NCBI RefSeq assembly: GCF_046297895.1
Contig: NZ_JBKBHC010000010.1
Location: forward strand, 1-64,000
Direction of reading: 5' to 3'
Origin: Ferrovibrio sp046297895
GTDB taxonomy: Bacteria; Pseudomonadota; Alphaproteobacteria; Ferrovibrionales; Ferrovibrionaceae
DNA: 64,000 nucleotides
Part shown: positions 54,201 to 63,756 of the stretch, one piece after another
Layout: every line of letters starts with the position of its first letter
Position numbering within the stretch: the stretch's first letter is position 1
Position numbers and translations under genes: made by a program
Notes under the pieces: generated by a model
Database searches by the model: none
Seen by the model: only the letters and a program-made list of their open reading frames with translations
Told to the model about the DNA's origin: nothing

Positions 54201-55156
54201 GCGAGGCCGAGAACAATACCACCGAGAAGAAGCCGGGCTGGTTCAGCCGCCTGAAGGCCGGCCTGTCGCGGTCGGCCGGCCAGCTCGGCGAGCAGATCGG
54301 CGCACTCTTCACCAAACGCAAGCTGGACCAGGACGCGCTGGACGACCTGGAGGAGACGCTGATCAAGGCGGATCTGGGCGTGAGCACGGCCGCGCGCATC
54401 GTCAAGGATATCGCCAAAGACCGTTTCGACAAGGACATCTCGGCCGAGGAAATCCGCGCCGCCCTCGCTGATTCCGTTGCCGGCCTGCTGCGGCCGGTGG
54501 AACGGCCGCTGGCGCTGGAAGGCGACAGGCCGCAGGTGGTGCTGGTGGTGGGCGTGAACGGCGTGGGCAAAACCACCACCATCGGCAAGATCGCCGCGCG
54601 CCTGCGCGAGGACGGCAAAAGCGTGATGCTGGCCGCTGGCGACACCTTCCGCGCCGCCGCCATCGAACAGCTCAAGGTCTGGGGCGAGCGGGTGAAGGCG
54701 CCCGTGCTGGCGCGCGAGACCGGCAGCGATGCAGCCGGTCTGGCCTTCGATGCCGTGACGCAGGCACGCGAACAGAAGATCGACGTGCTGCTGATCGATA
54801 CCGCCGGCCGGCTGCAGAACAAGGCCGACCTGATGGGCGAGTTGGCCAAGATCGTGCGCGTGATCAAGAAGCAGCTGCCCGAGGCGCCGCATCACGTGCT
54901 GCTGGTGCTGGATGCCACCACGGGACAGAACGCGCTGAGCCAGGTGGCCACCTTCAAGGAAATCTGCGCCGTGACCGGGCTGGTGATCACCAAGCTGGAC
55001 GGCACGGCGCGCGGTGGCGTGCTGGTGGCGATTGCCGACAAATTCGGCCTGCCGGTGCATTATATCGGCGTCGGCGAGCAGGCGGCCGACCTGCAGCCAT
55101 TTTCCGCCGCGGGATTCGCCCAGGCACTGGCCGGGCTGGAACAGCCCGGCCAGTAG
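54197..55156 (+). CDS. ftsY: Signal recognition particle receptor FtsY
   Basis: SRP-receptor GTPase that docks ribosome-nascent chain complexes to the inner membrane. 319 residues: N domain (about 10-95), then G domain with GVNGVGKTTTIGKIAA (P-loop), DTFRAAAIEQL, DTAGRLQNKADL, TKLDGTARGGV and GVGEQAADLQPF. The short acidic N-terminal segment lacks the long A domain of E. coli. ATGA overlap with mtaB. Confidence 0.97.
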   Translation: MSEAENNTTEKKPGWFSRLKAGLSRSAGQLGEQIGALFTKRKLDQDALDDLEETLIKADLGVSTAARIVKDIAKDRFDKDISAEEIRAALADSVAGLLRPVERPLALEGDRPQVVLVVGVNGVGKTTTIGKIAARLREDGKSVMLAAGDTFRAAAIEQLKVWGERVKAPVLARETGSDAAGLAFDAVTQAREQKIDVLLIDTAGRLQNKADLMGELAKIVRVIKKQLPEAPHHVLLVLDATTGQNALSQVATFKEICAVTGLVITKLDGTARGGVLVAIADKFGLPVHYIGVGEQAADLQPFSAAGFAQALAGLEQPGQ

Positions 55157-55161
55157 GCCGA

Positions 55162-56010
55162 TCACTCCGCCGGTTCGAAGGTATAGGCGTATTCGCGCTC
55201 GTCCTGGGTCTGGCCGCCGAGCGGGAATTTGCGGCTGTCATCGAGATAATCATGGAAGTGGATCACCACATCCTCGCCGCGCAGGATCACCACGGCATAG
55301 GCCGGAGGTTCGTGGCTGCCTGGCACGGCCGCAAGCTGTTCGGCGCGGAAATCGAGCCAGACCTGGTGGTTGGTTGCCCGCATGGTGGAGAACGGCACGC
55401 CCATCCAGCTGCCGACGATCGGCCGGTGTACATGGCCGAAAAACACATGCCGCAGATTCTGGCGATGTGGCCGCATCAGGGCCGCCACCTGCTCGCGCTG
55501 GATCAGGCCGATGCGGTCCATCGGGCCGATGCCGACCTCGAAGGGCGGATGATGCATGAAGACGAACAGCGGCTTCTCGCCAGCGGCGCTGAGCTGACGC
55601 CGCAGCCAGTCCTGACGCTGCTCGCAATACCAGCCGGCATGGGTGCCGGGCTGATTGGTATCGAGAAACAGCAATCGCCCTTCTGCCACGTCATAACGAC
55701 CCTGGATGAAGCCGTTTTCGTCCACCGGCACATTGGGGAAAACCCCGCGGAATGTAGGCCGATCGTCATGATTGCCCAGCAAGGGGATGCAGGGCGGAAT
55801 CAGGTCGTCCAGCACCTCGCGCAAGGCCTCGTACGCCACGCTCTCGCCCCAGTGGGTGAGATCGCCGGTGATCACCACCAGGGCGGCATCGGGATGATTG
55901 CGGTTGATGTCGTCAACGGCGGCGGCAAGGCGCGCCTGCGGGTTGAGGCCATACAGCAGACGACCCGGTTCGACGAGATGGGTATCGGTGATGTGGATCA
56001 GCTTGGTCAT
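55162..56010 (-). CDS. Calcineurin-type phosphodiesterase (CpdA/GpdQ-like)
   Basis: Dimetal phosphoesterase, 282 residues, with motifs ITDTHL (8), VVITGDLTHWG (47), LLGNHDDR, FVFMHHPPFEVG and FFGHVHRPIVG. The GpdQ/CpdA family hydrolyses cAMP or glycerophosphodiesters. Position at the end of the UgpC-A-E-B-like operon suggests an esterase for an imported glycerophosphodiester, but the cAMP reaction is not excluded. Convergent with ftsY (5 bases). Confidence 0.85.
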   Translation of the reverse strand: MTKLIHITDTHLVEPGRLLYGLNPQARLAAAVDDINRNHPDAALVVITGDLTHWGESVAYEALREVLDDLIPPCIPLLGNHDDRPTFRGVFPNVPVDENGFIQGRYDVAEGRLLFLDTNQPGTHAGWYCEQRQDWLRRQLSAAGEKPLFVFMHHPPFEVGIGPMDRIGLIQREQVAALMRPHRQNLRHVFFGHVHRPIVGSWMGVPFSTMRATNHQVWLDFRAEQLAAVPGSHEPPAYAVVILRGEDVVIHFHDYLDDSRKFPLGGQTQDEREYAYTFEPAE

Positions 56011-56075
56011 GCGGCAGCCTTTCTAAATGAAGACGGACGGAGCGGATTTCGGTCCGCCCCGCCCGCATGGTCAGG

Positions 56076-57338
56076 TCAGGATCGCGTCTTGGGCAGCAGC
56101 TTCTGCACGTCGCGGGCCATGTCCTTCAGCACAGCCTGCGGCTCGCCGGCACGCTGGCCGTTCACTACCGACTGCAGGTGATCCTTGATCACGTCGGTGA
56201 TCTTCAGGCCGTTCTCGCCGGGGAAGGCATACCACTTGGTCAGCAGGCTGAGCTGGCTGACCGCGGTGTAGTTGTTCGGATTCTTCTCGTAGAAATCCTT
56301 CAGGTAGACGTCGTTGGCCTTCTTGTTCGGCGGCATGTAGCCCGTCGTCTTGGCCATGATCGCGGCACCTTCCGGGCCATGCCAGAATTTCATCACTTCC
56401 CAGGCTGCCTTCTGCTTGGCCGGATCGGTGGCAGTGATCACACCAAGATTGCCGCCGGCCGGCAGGCGGCCGACACCCGGCTTCACATCCGGGAAATGAT
56501 GGGTCTTGAGCTGGAACTTTCCGGCGACCATTTCAGTCACCTTGGCCAGGTCCGAAGTGGAGGTGAAATGAATGCCTGTCTTGCCCGCAGCGAAAGCGGC
56601 GCGCATGTCCGGCTGCGTCAGGTTCGGCATCTGCGCATCCCGGACGAAACGCGCGAAGACATTGATCGCGAACTGCCCTTCCGGACCGTCGAAAGCGACC
56701 TTGCTTTCATCGGCGTTCAGCATGCTGCCGCCCTGGCTGAATACCGGGGCCTGCCACAGCCAGTTGCCGGTGATGTCCCAGGCGATGGTGGCGCCATTGA
56801 CGTCACTGCCGAGCGCCTTGATCTTCTTGGCCAGCACGAAGACCTCATCCCAGGTCTTGGGCAGGTTGTTCGGGTCGCCACCCGCCTTCTTTACGAGATC
56901 GAGGTTGTAGTAGGCGATCGGCAGCGAGATGGCGAAAGGCAGCGCGTAGACCTTGCCCTGCTGCGTGCCGATGTCGAACATCGCCTGGTGGAACCCTTCG
57001 GTTTCGAAGTTCTTCTCGGCCTTGATGAAATCATCCAGTGGCACGGCGATATTGCGATCCACCATGATGCGGATGCGGTTCAACCCCTGGAAGGTAACAT
57101 CCGGCATCTGCTTGGTGATCGACTCGCGCAGAATTTTCTGCGTCGCTTCCTCGTAGGAATCATACGGCGCGCGGAACGTGACCTTGATATCAGGCCGCTT
57201 CTTGGCGAATTCCGCTGCGATCTGCTGGTGCGTGCCGTTAAACAATTCGCCATAGGGATATTGGATCACGATCTCGGTTGCATGGGCGGTGGATACCCCC
57301 ATCAGTACGGCTGCGGCCGCCATAATCATCTTGCGCAT
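56076..57338 (-). CDS. ABC sugar/glycerophosphate-type substrate-binding protein (UgpB-like)
   Basis: 420-residue periplasmic receptor. Signal peptide 1-20 (ending AHAT), then IQYPYGELFNGTHQQIAAEFAKKRPDIKVTFR, LPDVTFQGLNR-like TFQGLNRIR and CPLAR-free core typical of family 1 binding proteins for glycerol-3-phosphate, maltose or similar. Specificity uncertain. The permease gene lies immediately upstream. Confidence 0.88.
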   Translation of the reverse strand: MRKMIMAAAAVLMGVSTAHATEIVIQYPYGELFNGTHQQIAAEFAKKRPDIKVTFRAPYDSYEEATQKILRESITKQMPDVTFQGLNRIRIMVDRNIAVPLDDFIKAEKNFETEGFHQAMFDIGTQQGKVYALPFAISLPIAYYNLDLVKKAGGDPNNLPKTWDEVFVLAKKIKALGSDVNGATIAWDITGNWLWQAPVFSQGGSMLNADESKVAFDGPEGQFAINVFARFVRDAQMPNLTQPDMRAAFAAGKTGIHFTSTSDLAKVTEMVAGKFQLKTHHFPDVKPGVGRLPAGGNLGVITATDPAKQKAAWEVMKFWHGPEGAAIMAKTTGYMPPNKKANDVYLKDFYEKNPNNYTAVSQLSLLTKWYAFPGENGLKITDVIKDHLQSVVNGQRAGEPQAVLKDMARDVQKLLPKTRS

Positions 57339-57363
57339 AGACTCTCTCCTCTCCTGTTGCGGC

Positions 57364-58197
57364 CTATTTCAGGCCGGTGAATGCGATGCCCTCGATGAAC
57401 CGCTTCTGCGCGAGCAGGAAAGCGATGACGAGCGGCATGATGATGATGGTGGCCGCCGCCATCAGCGGCCCATAGGAGGTTCCGGCTTCCTGGTTGCGGA
57501 AGCTGATAACGCCAAGCGGCGGCGTGTAATACTGCTCGCTGTTGAGTGCGATCAGCGGCCAGAAGTAGTCGTTCCAGTGCGCGATAACCGAGAAAATGCC
57601 GAATGCGGTGATGGCCGGAACGGCAGTAGGCAGCATGACGCGCCAGACGATGGCGAATTCCGACATGCCATCCATGCGGGCAGCGTCGATCAGATCGTCG
57701 GGCACGGTCATGAAGAACTGCCGCATCAGGAAGATTCCGAATACCGAGATGATCCATGGCACAATCAGGGCGGCGTAACTGTCGAGGATGCCCAGGTGGT
57801 GAAACAGCAGAAACAGCGGCACGGCAATGGCATGTGGCGGGATCAGCAGACAGAGCAACACCAGGGCGAATAGGGTTTCGCGGCCATAGAAGCGCAGCTT
57901 GGCCAGGGCATAGGCCGCTGGCAGGGCAACGATCACCTGCAGCACAAAGATCGAAACGGTGACGATGACGCCATTGAGCAGGAAACGGGCCAGCGGCGCC
58001 TTGGTGAACGCCTGGCTGTAATTCTCGACGGCATGGAGCTTGTCGGGCCACCAGCGGATTTCGCTGATAAAAATCTCGGCATCGGGTTTCAAGGAGGTGG
58101 CGATCATCCAGGCGAACGGCAACAGCACGACAGCCACGCCGACCAGCAACACCGCATGTCGCAGCACAAAACGGAGACCGGAGGATTGCGCGTTCAT
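57364..58197 (-). CDS. ABC permease, MalG/UgpE-like
   Basis: 277 residues with six helices and the EAA-type interface MDGMSEFAIVWRVMLPTAVPAIT. It follows the other permease with a 4-base overlap. Specificity inferred from the phosphodiesterase and UgpC-like ATPase in the operon. Confidence 0.9.
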   Translation of the reverse strand: MNAQSSGLRFVLRHAVLLVGVAVVLLPFAWMIATSLKPDAEIFISEIRWWPDKLHAVENYSQAFTKAPLARFLLNGVIVTVSIFVLQVIVALPAAYALAKLRFYGRETLFALVLLCLLIPPHAIAVPLFLLFHHLGILDSYAALIVPWIISVFGIFLMRQFFMTVPDDLIDAARMDGMSEFAIVWRVMLPTAVPAITAFGIFSVIAHWNDYFWPLIALNSEQYYTPPLGVISFRNQEAGTSYGPLMAAATIIIMPLVIAFLLAQKRFIEGIAFTGLK

Positions 58198-59108
58198 CCG
58201 TAATGCACCCTGCGATCGAGCAGCCTTGCCTTGATCACGGTGAGGATCAGGACGAAGATCAGGAAGATCACTGCAATGGCGGCGGCATAGCCGGAACGCA
58301 GGAATTCAAAGCCCTCGGCATACATGGTGTAGAGCAGCACCTCCGTTGCCTTGACCGGCCCACCCTTGGTGAGCGCGTGCACGGTGTCGAAGACCTGGAA
58401 GGAACGGATCGCGGTGATCACCACCACGAACATCGTCACCGGCCCCAGCATCGGCCAGGTGACCAGGCGGAAGCGTTCCCAACTGCTGCGCGCGCCATCC
58501 ATTTCGGCGGCTTCGTAGAGATGCTTTGGGATCGAGACGATGCCGGCTAGAAACAGCACCATGTTGAATCCGAAAGACTGCCAGATGCCGATCACGGCCA
58601 GCACCCAGAGCGCGAGCCCGGGGTCGTTCAGCCAGTTCTGCGCCGGCATGCCAAGCGGCCTGAGCATCAGGTTGATCAGGCCGAATTGCGGGTGCAGCAT
58701 GAATTCCCAGGCGATCGCCATGGCAATCAGCGTGGCCATCACCGGCACGAAGAAGGCCGCCCGGTAAAAGGCCCGCCAAGACCGGCCGCTTTCGATCAGC
58801 AGCGCCACGCCAAGCCCCAGCGCCACCGACGCCGGAACAACCACGCCGACATAGGCGAGCGTATTGCCCAGGGATTTCCAGAATACCTTCTCCCCGGCCA
58901 GCTCGACGTAGTTCTCGAATCCGATGAAAGCCACGCCTCCGGCGCCGAGCTGGTAGTCGGTGAAGGACAGCAGCAGCACGGTGAGCACCGGCCCGATCAG
59001 CAGCAGCAGCATGAGGGCGACAGCCGGCCCGGCCAGCAGATACGGCACCGCCGCGCGGTCGATCTGCCAGCGCCGGGGCGCTGTCTGGTGCAGGATGGCC
59101 TCAGCCAT
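58194..59108 (-). CDS. ABC permease, MalF/UgpA-like
   Basis: 304 residues with six helices; the interface loop AAEMDGARSSWERFRLVTWPMLGPV is seen. I start at the ATG at 59106-59108; a long upstream extension would run through the ATPase gene. It overlaps the ATPase stop by 8 bases. Confidence 0.9.
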   Translation of the reverse strand: MAEAILHQTAPRRWQIDRAAVPYLLAGPAVALMLLLLIGPVLTVLLLSFTDYQLGAGGVAFIGFENYVELAGEKVFWKSLGNTLAYVGVVVPASVALGLGVALLIESGRSWRAFYRAAFFVPVMATLIAMAIAWEFMLHPQFGLINLMLRPLGMPAQNWLNDPGLALWVLAVIGIWQSFGFNMVLFLAGIVSIPKHLYEAAEMDGARSSWERFRLVTWPMLGPVTMFVVVITAIRSFQVFDTVHALTKGGPVKATEVLLYTMYAEGFEFLRSGYAAAIAVIFLIFVLILTVIKARLLDRRVHYG

Positions 59109-60261
59109 AGGCCAACTCCCGTGCCTGCGCGGGTTGCGGCCGGGCATGCAGCCGTCGACCGTCACTGGCGAACAGCAATATGCGATCGACCGGGACATGC
59201 AGGCCGATGCGATCGTTTTCGCGTACACCTAGCTGGCGCGCCGGCAGCCGCACGATCACCGGATCGGCGGCGGCATCAAGCCGCACATGCACCAGCAAAT
59301 CGGAACCAAGATTCTCGCGGATCACCACCCGGCCCGACAGCGTGGCCGGCGTAGACGCGTCGAGTTCCGCCGCCTCCGGCCGGAAGGCGAGCCTGAGCTG
59401 GCTGCCTGGCGGCAGGGCAGTAGCAATATCGAAACGGGCGGCACCGACGCGTAAGATGCCATCGCCATCAATCTCTGCCGGCACCACATTGATCTTCGGG
59501 CTGCCGATAAATTCGGCCACCCGCAGATCGACCGGATCGGCATAGATCACGTCAGGCCCCGCAACCTGCAGGATTTCACCATCCATCATTACGGCGATGC
59601 GGTCCGACATCGTCATCGCCTCGGCCTGATCGTGCGTGACGTAGATGAACGTGGCAGCAAGTTGCTGGTGGAGCTGGGCGATCTCGGTTCGCATATGCTC
59701 GCGCAGCTTGGCATCCAGGTTGCTGAGCGGCTCGTCCATCAGGAACGCAGCCGGGTGCCGCACCATGGCGCGGCCGAGCGCGACGCGCTGACGTTGGCCG
59801 CCCGAAAGCTGTGCCGGCTTGCGCTCAAGCAGATGGCTAATCTGCAGGATTTCCGCCACGCGCGTGACTTCGCCGGCGATGGTCGCCCGTGCGGTTGACG
59901 TGCCAGGCAGGAGCCGGCCCAACAGGGGCAGGCGCTGCCAAGCATTCAATCGCCGCATCGTCAGCGGCAGGGCGATGTTGTCGCGGGCGGATAGATGCGG
60001 GTAGAGGGCATAGGACTGGAATACCATCGCCAGATCGCGGTCGGCGGCACGTTTGTGTCCGGCGCTGGTGCCGCCGATGCTGATATCGCCCTCGTCCTGC
60101 TGCTCCAGACCGGCAATGATGCGCAAAAGCGTGCTTTTGCCGCAGCCGGAAGGGCCGACCAGGGTCATGAATTCGCGATCGGCGATATCCAGGGAAACGC
60201 CCTTCAGAACCTGTGTGGCCCCAAAGGACTTGCGGATTGCCTCGATCACGACTCCGGCCAT
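59101..60261 (-). CDS. ABC ATPase, UgpC/MalK-like
   Basis: 386 residues with Walker A GPSGCGKST, Q-loop, signature LSGGQRQRVALGRA, Walker B AFLMDEPLSNLDAKL, H-loop THDQAEAMTMSDRI and a C-terminal TOBE-type regulatory domain. Between the Q-loop and signature there is an inserted stretch of about 20 residues (RLNAWQRLPLLGRLLPGTST). First gene of the minus-strand importer operon C-A-E-B-phosphodiesterase. Confidence 0.93.
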   Translation of the reverse strand: MAGVVIEAIRKSFGATQVLKGVSLDIADREFMTLVGPSGCGKSTLLRIIAGLEQQDEGDISIGGTSAGHKRAADRDLAMVFQSYALYPHLSARDNIALPLTMRRLNAWQRLPLLGRLLPGTSTARATIAGEVTRVAEILQISHLLERKPAQLSGGQRQRVALGRAMVRHPAAFLMDEPLSNLDAKLREHMRTEIAQLHQQLAATFIYVTHDQAEAMTMSDRIAVMMDGEILQVAGPDVIYADPVDLRVAEFIGSPKINVVPAEIDGDGILRVGAARFDIATALPPGSQLRLAFRPEAAELDASTPATLSGRVVIRENLGSDLLVHVRLDAAADPVIVRLPARQLGVRENDRIGLHVPVDRILLFASDGRRLHARPQPAQARELAYG

Positions 60262-60417
60262 GGCTTTATCCCCCTTGCGTGGGGAAGCCTTAAGCGCGGC
60301 TCTTTGCATACCGATGAATGCGCCGTGACCGGTTCACGGCACTTCGGTGACGGAACGAAGGAATCGCTAGACGATGGCGGTGGCCGTTCTAGACCTGTCG
60401 ATCAGCAGTCCGTGGAA

Positions 60418-60954
60418 TCAGTAATTCCCGACCTCGCCCGGCGGATTGGTATGCGCCGGAAACCGCTCCAGCCCCTGCACCGCCCGGTAATGGCTCAGTG
60501 CCCAGTGCACCGAGGGAAATGCCAGATCGGCCCAGGGAATCTCGTCCCAGGCGAACAGCCGCACTTCCAGGGATTCCGGGCCGGCGGCAAAATCGGGAGC
60601 GGCCAGCGTGGCCCGGTAGATCAGCTGCACCTGGCTGATGCGCGGGATGTTGTAGACCGCCAGCAGGGCATCGATCTTAATTTCGGCGCAGGCTTCTTCC
60701 CTGGCCTCGCGCGCGGCCCCGGCCTCCGAGGTTTCGCGTTCTTCCATATAACCGGCCGGAATGGTCCAGAAGCCCTTGCGCGGCTCGATGGCACGGCGGC
60801 AGAGCAGGATCCTGCCGTCATGTCCGATTACCGCACCGACGACCACCTTTGGGTTGACGTAATGTATCCAGCCGCAATCGTCGCAGACCAGACGATCGCG
60901 GTTGTCCCCGTCGGGCATGCGCTCGGAAAATCGATATTTCTTGGGATTCTGCAT
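60418..60954 (-). CDS. NUDIX hydrolase with zinc-ribbon-like N terminus
   Basis: 178 residues. N-terminal Cys pair CDDCGWIHYVNPKVV (zf-NADH-PPase-like half-ribbon), then the NUDIX box GYMEERETSEAGAAREAREEACAEI. The box matches Gx5Ex7REUxEE, with the final Gly replaced by Ala. Likely an ADP-ribose or NADH pyrophosphatase-like enzyme, substrate unknown. The ATG at 60952-60954 is chosen because upstream codons look non-homologous. Confidence 0.88.
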   Translation of the reverse strand: MQNPKKYRFSERMPDGDNRDRLVCDDCGWIHYVNPKVVVGAVIGHDGRILLCRRAIEPRKGFWTIPAGYMEERETSEAGAAREAREEACAEIKIDALLAVYNIPRISQVQLIYRATLAAPDFAAGPESLEVRLFAWDEIPWADLAFPSVHWALSHYRAVQGLERFPAHTNPPGEVGNY

Positions 60955-61145
60955 AACCGGTTTCTTTGGTTGCGCCGTCAAGCAAGTTTGTATGCACACA
61001 ATCGCCTGGAGCCTGAATTTATTACAGCTCCCTCTGGACGAGCAGCCTCGGAATGGCGTTTTATCAGTGAACTGAGAAGCGGTACTCAAAAACCGTCCAG
61101 TAACAGGTAGGCGTAACAACAATAACCATAAAATAGGGAGGTCCC

Positions 61146-61625
61146 ATGTCGGGGGACAAGACCACCCATGCAGCGGCCGGCGATACGCTCGGCAGCTTCA
61201 ACCTGCAGGAGGCGCCGGGCCATCTGCTGCGGCGCTGCCAGCAGCTCGCCGTCGACCTATACACTGCCGAAGTGGGCAGCAACGGCCTGACGCCGCGGCA
61301 ATTCGCGCTGCTGCTTGCGATCTACCAGAACAGCGGCATCAGCCAGGTGGATCTCGTGCGGCAGACCGGCATCGACCGGTCGACCGTGGCGGAAATGGTG
61401 GCGCGGCTGATCAAGCGCGGCCTGCTGGTGCGCCAGCGAACCGAAACCGACCGGCGCACCAATGCCCTGGCGGTAACGGCAGACGGCGAAAAGCAGTTGC
61501 GCGCGGCCCAGCCCGGCGTGATGCGGTCGCAGGAGCGCATCCTCGAACCGCTTTCGCCTGCCAAGCGTGCCGATTTCATCGCCCTGCTGCGTCAGTTGGT
61601 GGAAACGCTCGAACAGCGCGGCTGA
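61146..61625 (+). CDS. MarR-family regulator
   Basis: 159 residues; MarR core ALLLAIYQNSGISQVDLVRQTGIDRSTVAEMVARLIKRGLLVRQRTETDRRTNALAVTADGEKQL. AGGGAGG ribosome site before the ATG. It is convergent to the FAD oxidoreductase and divergent from the NUDIX gene. Target unknown. Confidence 0.9.
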   Translation: MSGDKTTHAAAGDTLGSFNLQEAPGHLLRRCQQLAVDLYTAEVGSNGLTPRQFALLLAIYQNSGISQVDLVRQTGIDRSTVAEMVARLIKRGLLVRQRTETDRRTNALAVTADGEKQLRAAQPGVMRSQERILEPLSPAKRADFIALLRQLVETLEQRG

Positions 61626-61640
61626 CCTGCCTGCGGCCGC

Positions 61641-62948
61641 CTAATCGCGGTCGCAGCGTGTCAGGTTGTCGGCCAGCCGCCCCTGCAGGGCGGCAATGTC
61701 GATCTGCTGCACCGAGCCGGCGCCGGCGAGATCGAGCGCATGGGCCGCCGCCGCGCCCATGGCGATGCACGGGCCCATCACGCGCACCGAACTGAGCGCG
61801 GCCGGATCGCCGTCGATACAGCGGCCGGCGGCCACCAGATTGTCGGCACCGACCGGCAGCATGGCGCGCAGCGGCACGTAATGCAGGTGGTCGTCGCCGA
61901 ATTCCTCCCAATGCACGTCCTCGGCGCGATCATGCAGTTCGACCGGCCAGGAGCAGCGCAGGATGGCATCGGCCGGCTTCGTGCCGCGCCGCACCTCGTC
62001 CAGCATGATGCTGTGGCCGCCGACGATCCAGCGCGTCTGGCGGATGCCGAGCATGCCGTATTGCCGCACGCGGGCGGAGCCGAAGACCTGCGGATATTCG
62101 CCGCGCAGGAAGTCCACCACGCGGTCGGCCTGGGCACGACCCTCGGCCTGGGCGGCCGCCAGCCCCAACGGATCAAGCGGCGTCTCCACATGGGTCATGT
62201 TCACCGTGGCCTGACCCTTGCCGGGGAAGGCGAAAACAAAGCCGTCGCGCCGCACCAGGCCATAACGACCCCCGTGTTCGGCCAGATGCGCCTGCATCGC
62301 CCAGCGGTCGATTTGCAGGGCGGCCGCCTCGTCGAAACCTTCCAGGGTGAACATCAGCGTGCCCATGATAGGACTGACCGGTTCGCGGCAGGCGAAGCCG
62401 GCGCCGTAACTCAGTGCGGCATCGCCGGAGGCATCAACAAAGCCCTGGCCGCGCAGCTCCACCGGCCCGAAACGGGTGGCGAGCGACAAAGTCTCGATAC
62501 GCCCGCCATCGCGTTTCACACCCAGCAATATGGCGCCCAGCAGCACGTCGATCCCGGCGCCATGCACCGCCTGCTCGATCCAGCGCACCAGCGCCTGTTC
62601 CTGATAGAGCGGAATGTAGCTGTTGCGGCCGCGGCGCAGATGGAAGGCATCGGCCTTCCTCAGATGCGCGAACATCTCGTCCACAATGCCGTAGACCACA
62701 CGATAGGGATCGGGGCCGTTGGAATAGAAGCCGCAGAAGGTGCCCAGCAGGCTGCCGGTGGACTGTCCGCCAAGCTGTTGCCCGGCATCGACCAGCACGA
62801 CGCGGCGCCCCAGCCTTGTGGCTTCCAGCGCCGCCGAAATGCCGCTGATGCCGGCGCCCAGCACGACGATGTCGGCCTCCAGCACGCGCGGCGGCGCGAG
62901 GCCATCCTGCCGCACCATGCGGGTGGCCGGGATCGGATGATCGGTCAT
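61641..62948 (-). CDS. FAD-dependent oxidoreductase
   Basis: 435 residues, with the FAD-binding GxGxxG motif VVLGAGISGISAALEA (about 29-44), GQQLGGQSTGSLLGTFCGF (a family-typical 'FAD-dependent oxidoreductase, PF12831-like' segment with Cys) and a C-terminal LVAAGRCIDGDPAALSSVRVMGPCIAMGAAAAHA. Substrate not inferable. It is next to an anion-type ABC importer, perhaps acting on its substrate. Confidence 0.85.
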   Translation of the reverse strand: MTDHPIPATRMVRQDGLAPPRVLEADIVVLGAGISGISAALEATRLGRRVVLVDAGQQLGGQSTGSLLGTFCGFYSNGPDPYRVVYGIVDEMFAHLRKADAFHLRRGRNSYIPLYQEQALVRWIEQAVHGAGIDVLLGAILLGVKRDGGRIETLSLATRFGPVELRGQGFVDASGDAALSYGAGFACREPVSPIMGTLMFTLEGFDEAAALQIDRWAMQAHLAEHGGRYGLVRRDGFVFAFPGKGQATVNMTHVETPLDPLGLAAAQAEGRAQADRVVDFLRGEYPQVFGSARVRQYGMLGIRQTRWIVGGHSIMLDEVRRGTKPADAILRCSWPVELHDRAEDVHWEEFGDDHLHYVPLRAMLPVGADNLVAAGRCIDGDPAALSSVRVMGPCIAMGAAAAHALDLAGAGSVQQIDIAALQGRLADNLTRCDRD

Positions 62949-62964
62949 GGCTGATCCATCCGCC

Positions 62965-63756
62965 CTAGCGCCAGCGCAGCAGGATTTTCTCGGCGATCCC
63001 GAGCAGCCAGCTTATGGTCAGGCCGAGCAGCGAGAGCAGCACCACGCCGCCGACCAGCTGGTCGGTCTGCATGAGATTGCCTGCAGCCAGCACGAAGGCG
63101 CCGATGCCAACCTGGGTGCCGATCATCTCGGCTGCCACCACCAGGATCAGGGCAATCGAGGACGAGATGCGGAAACCGGCAAGAATGCCGGGCATGGCGC
63201 CGGGCAGCACCACCTTCCACACGATTGCCGCCGTAGAGAGACCGAAGCTCTGCGCCATGCGGATCAGGTTGCGCGGCACGTTATCGACCGCCGAATAGGT
63301 GCTGACCACGGTGGGAAAAAAAACACCGAGGGCGATGGTGGCGATCTTGGAAGGTTCGCCGATGCCGAACCACAGGATGAACAGCGGCAGCAGGGCGATC
63401 TTCGGGATGGGAAACAGGGCCGCCACCACCGGCAGGCCGACCGAGCGGGCCAGCACGAAGATGCCCATGGCAAAGCCGAAACACAGGCCGGCAAAGCTGC
63501 CCAGCAGCCAGCCACCGACGATGCGCTGCAGCGAGGCGGTGATATGGCCCACCAGCCGGCCATCGGCCAGCAGGTCGTAAAGCGCCATCACCACCTCGTG
63601 CGGCGCGGGCATGAACAGGGCCGGCAGCAGGCCGGTGTCGGAGGCGATCTCCCAGGCCGCGATAATCAGCGCGAAGGCAAGCCAGGGCGCCCAGCGCCTG
63701 GTGGCCGGTACAAAACCGCGACCACGGAAAGGCACGGTTGGATGGGTTTCAGACAT
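62965..63756 (-). CDS. ABC permease (nitrate/sulfonate/taurine-type)
   Basis: 263 residues with about six helices and the interface loop RMAQSFGLSTAAIVWKVVLPGAMPGILAGFRIS. Same family as the permease at 29916 but clearly divergent. The ATPase gene precedes it on the same strand with an 8-base overlap. No binding protein is seen inside the window. Confidence 0.92.
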   Translation of the reverse strand: MSETHPTVPFRGRGFVPATRRWAPWLAFALIIAAWEIASDTGLLPALFMPAPHEVVMALYDLLADGRLVGHITASLQRIVGGWLLGSFAGLCFGFAMGIFVLARSVGLPVVAALFPIPKIALLPLFILWFGIGEPSKIATIALGVFFPTVVSTYSAVDNVPRNLIRMAQSFGLSTAAIVWKVVLPGAMPGILAGFRISSSIALILVVAAEMIGTQVGIGAFVLAAGNLMQTDQLVGGVVLLSLLGLTISWLLGIAEKILLRWR

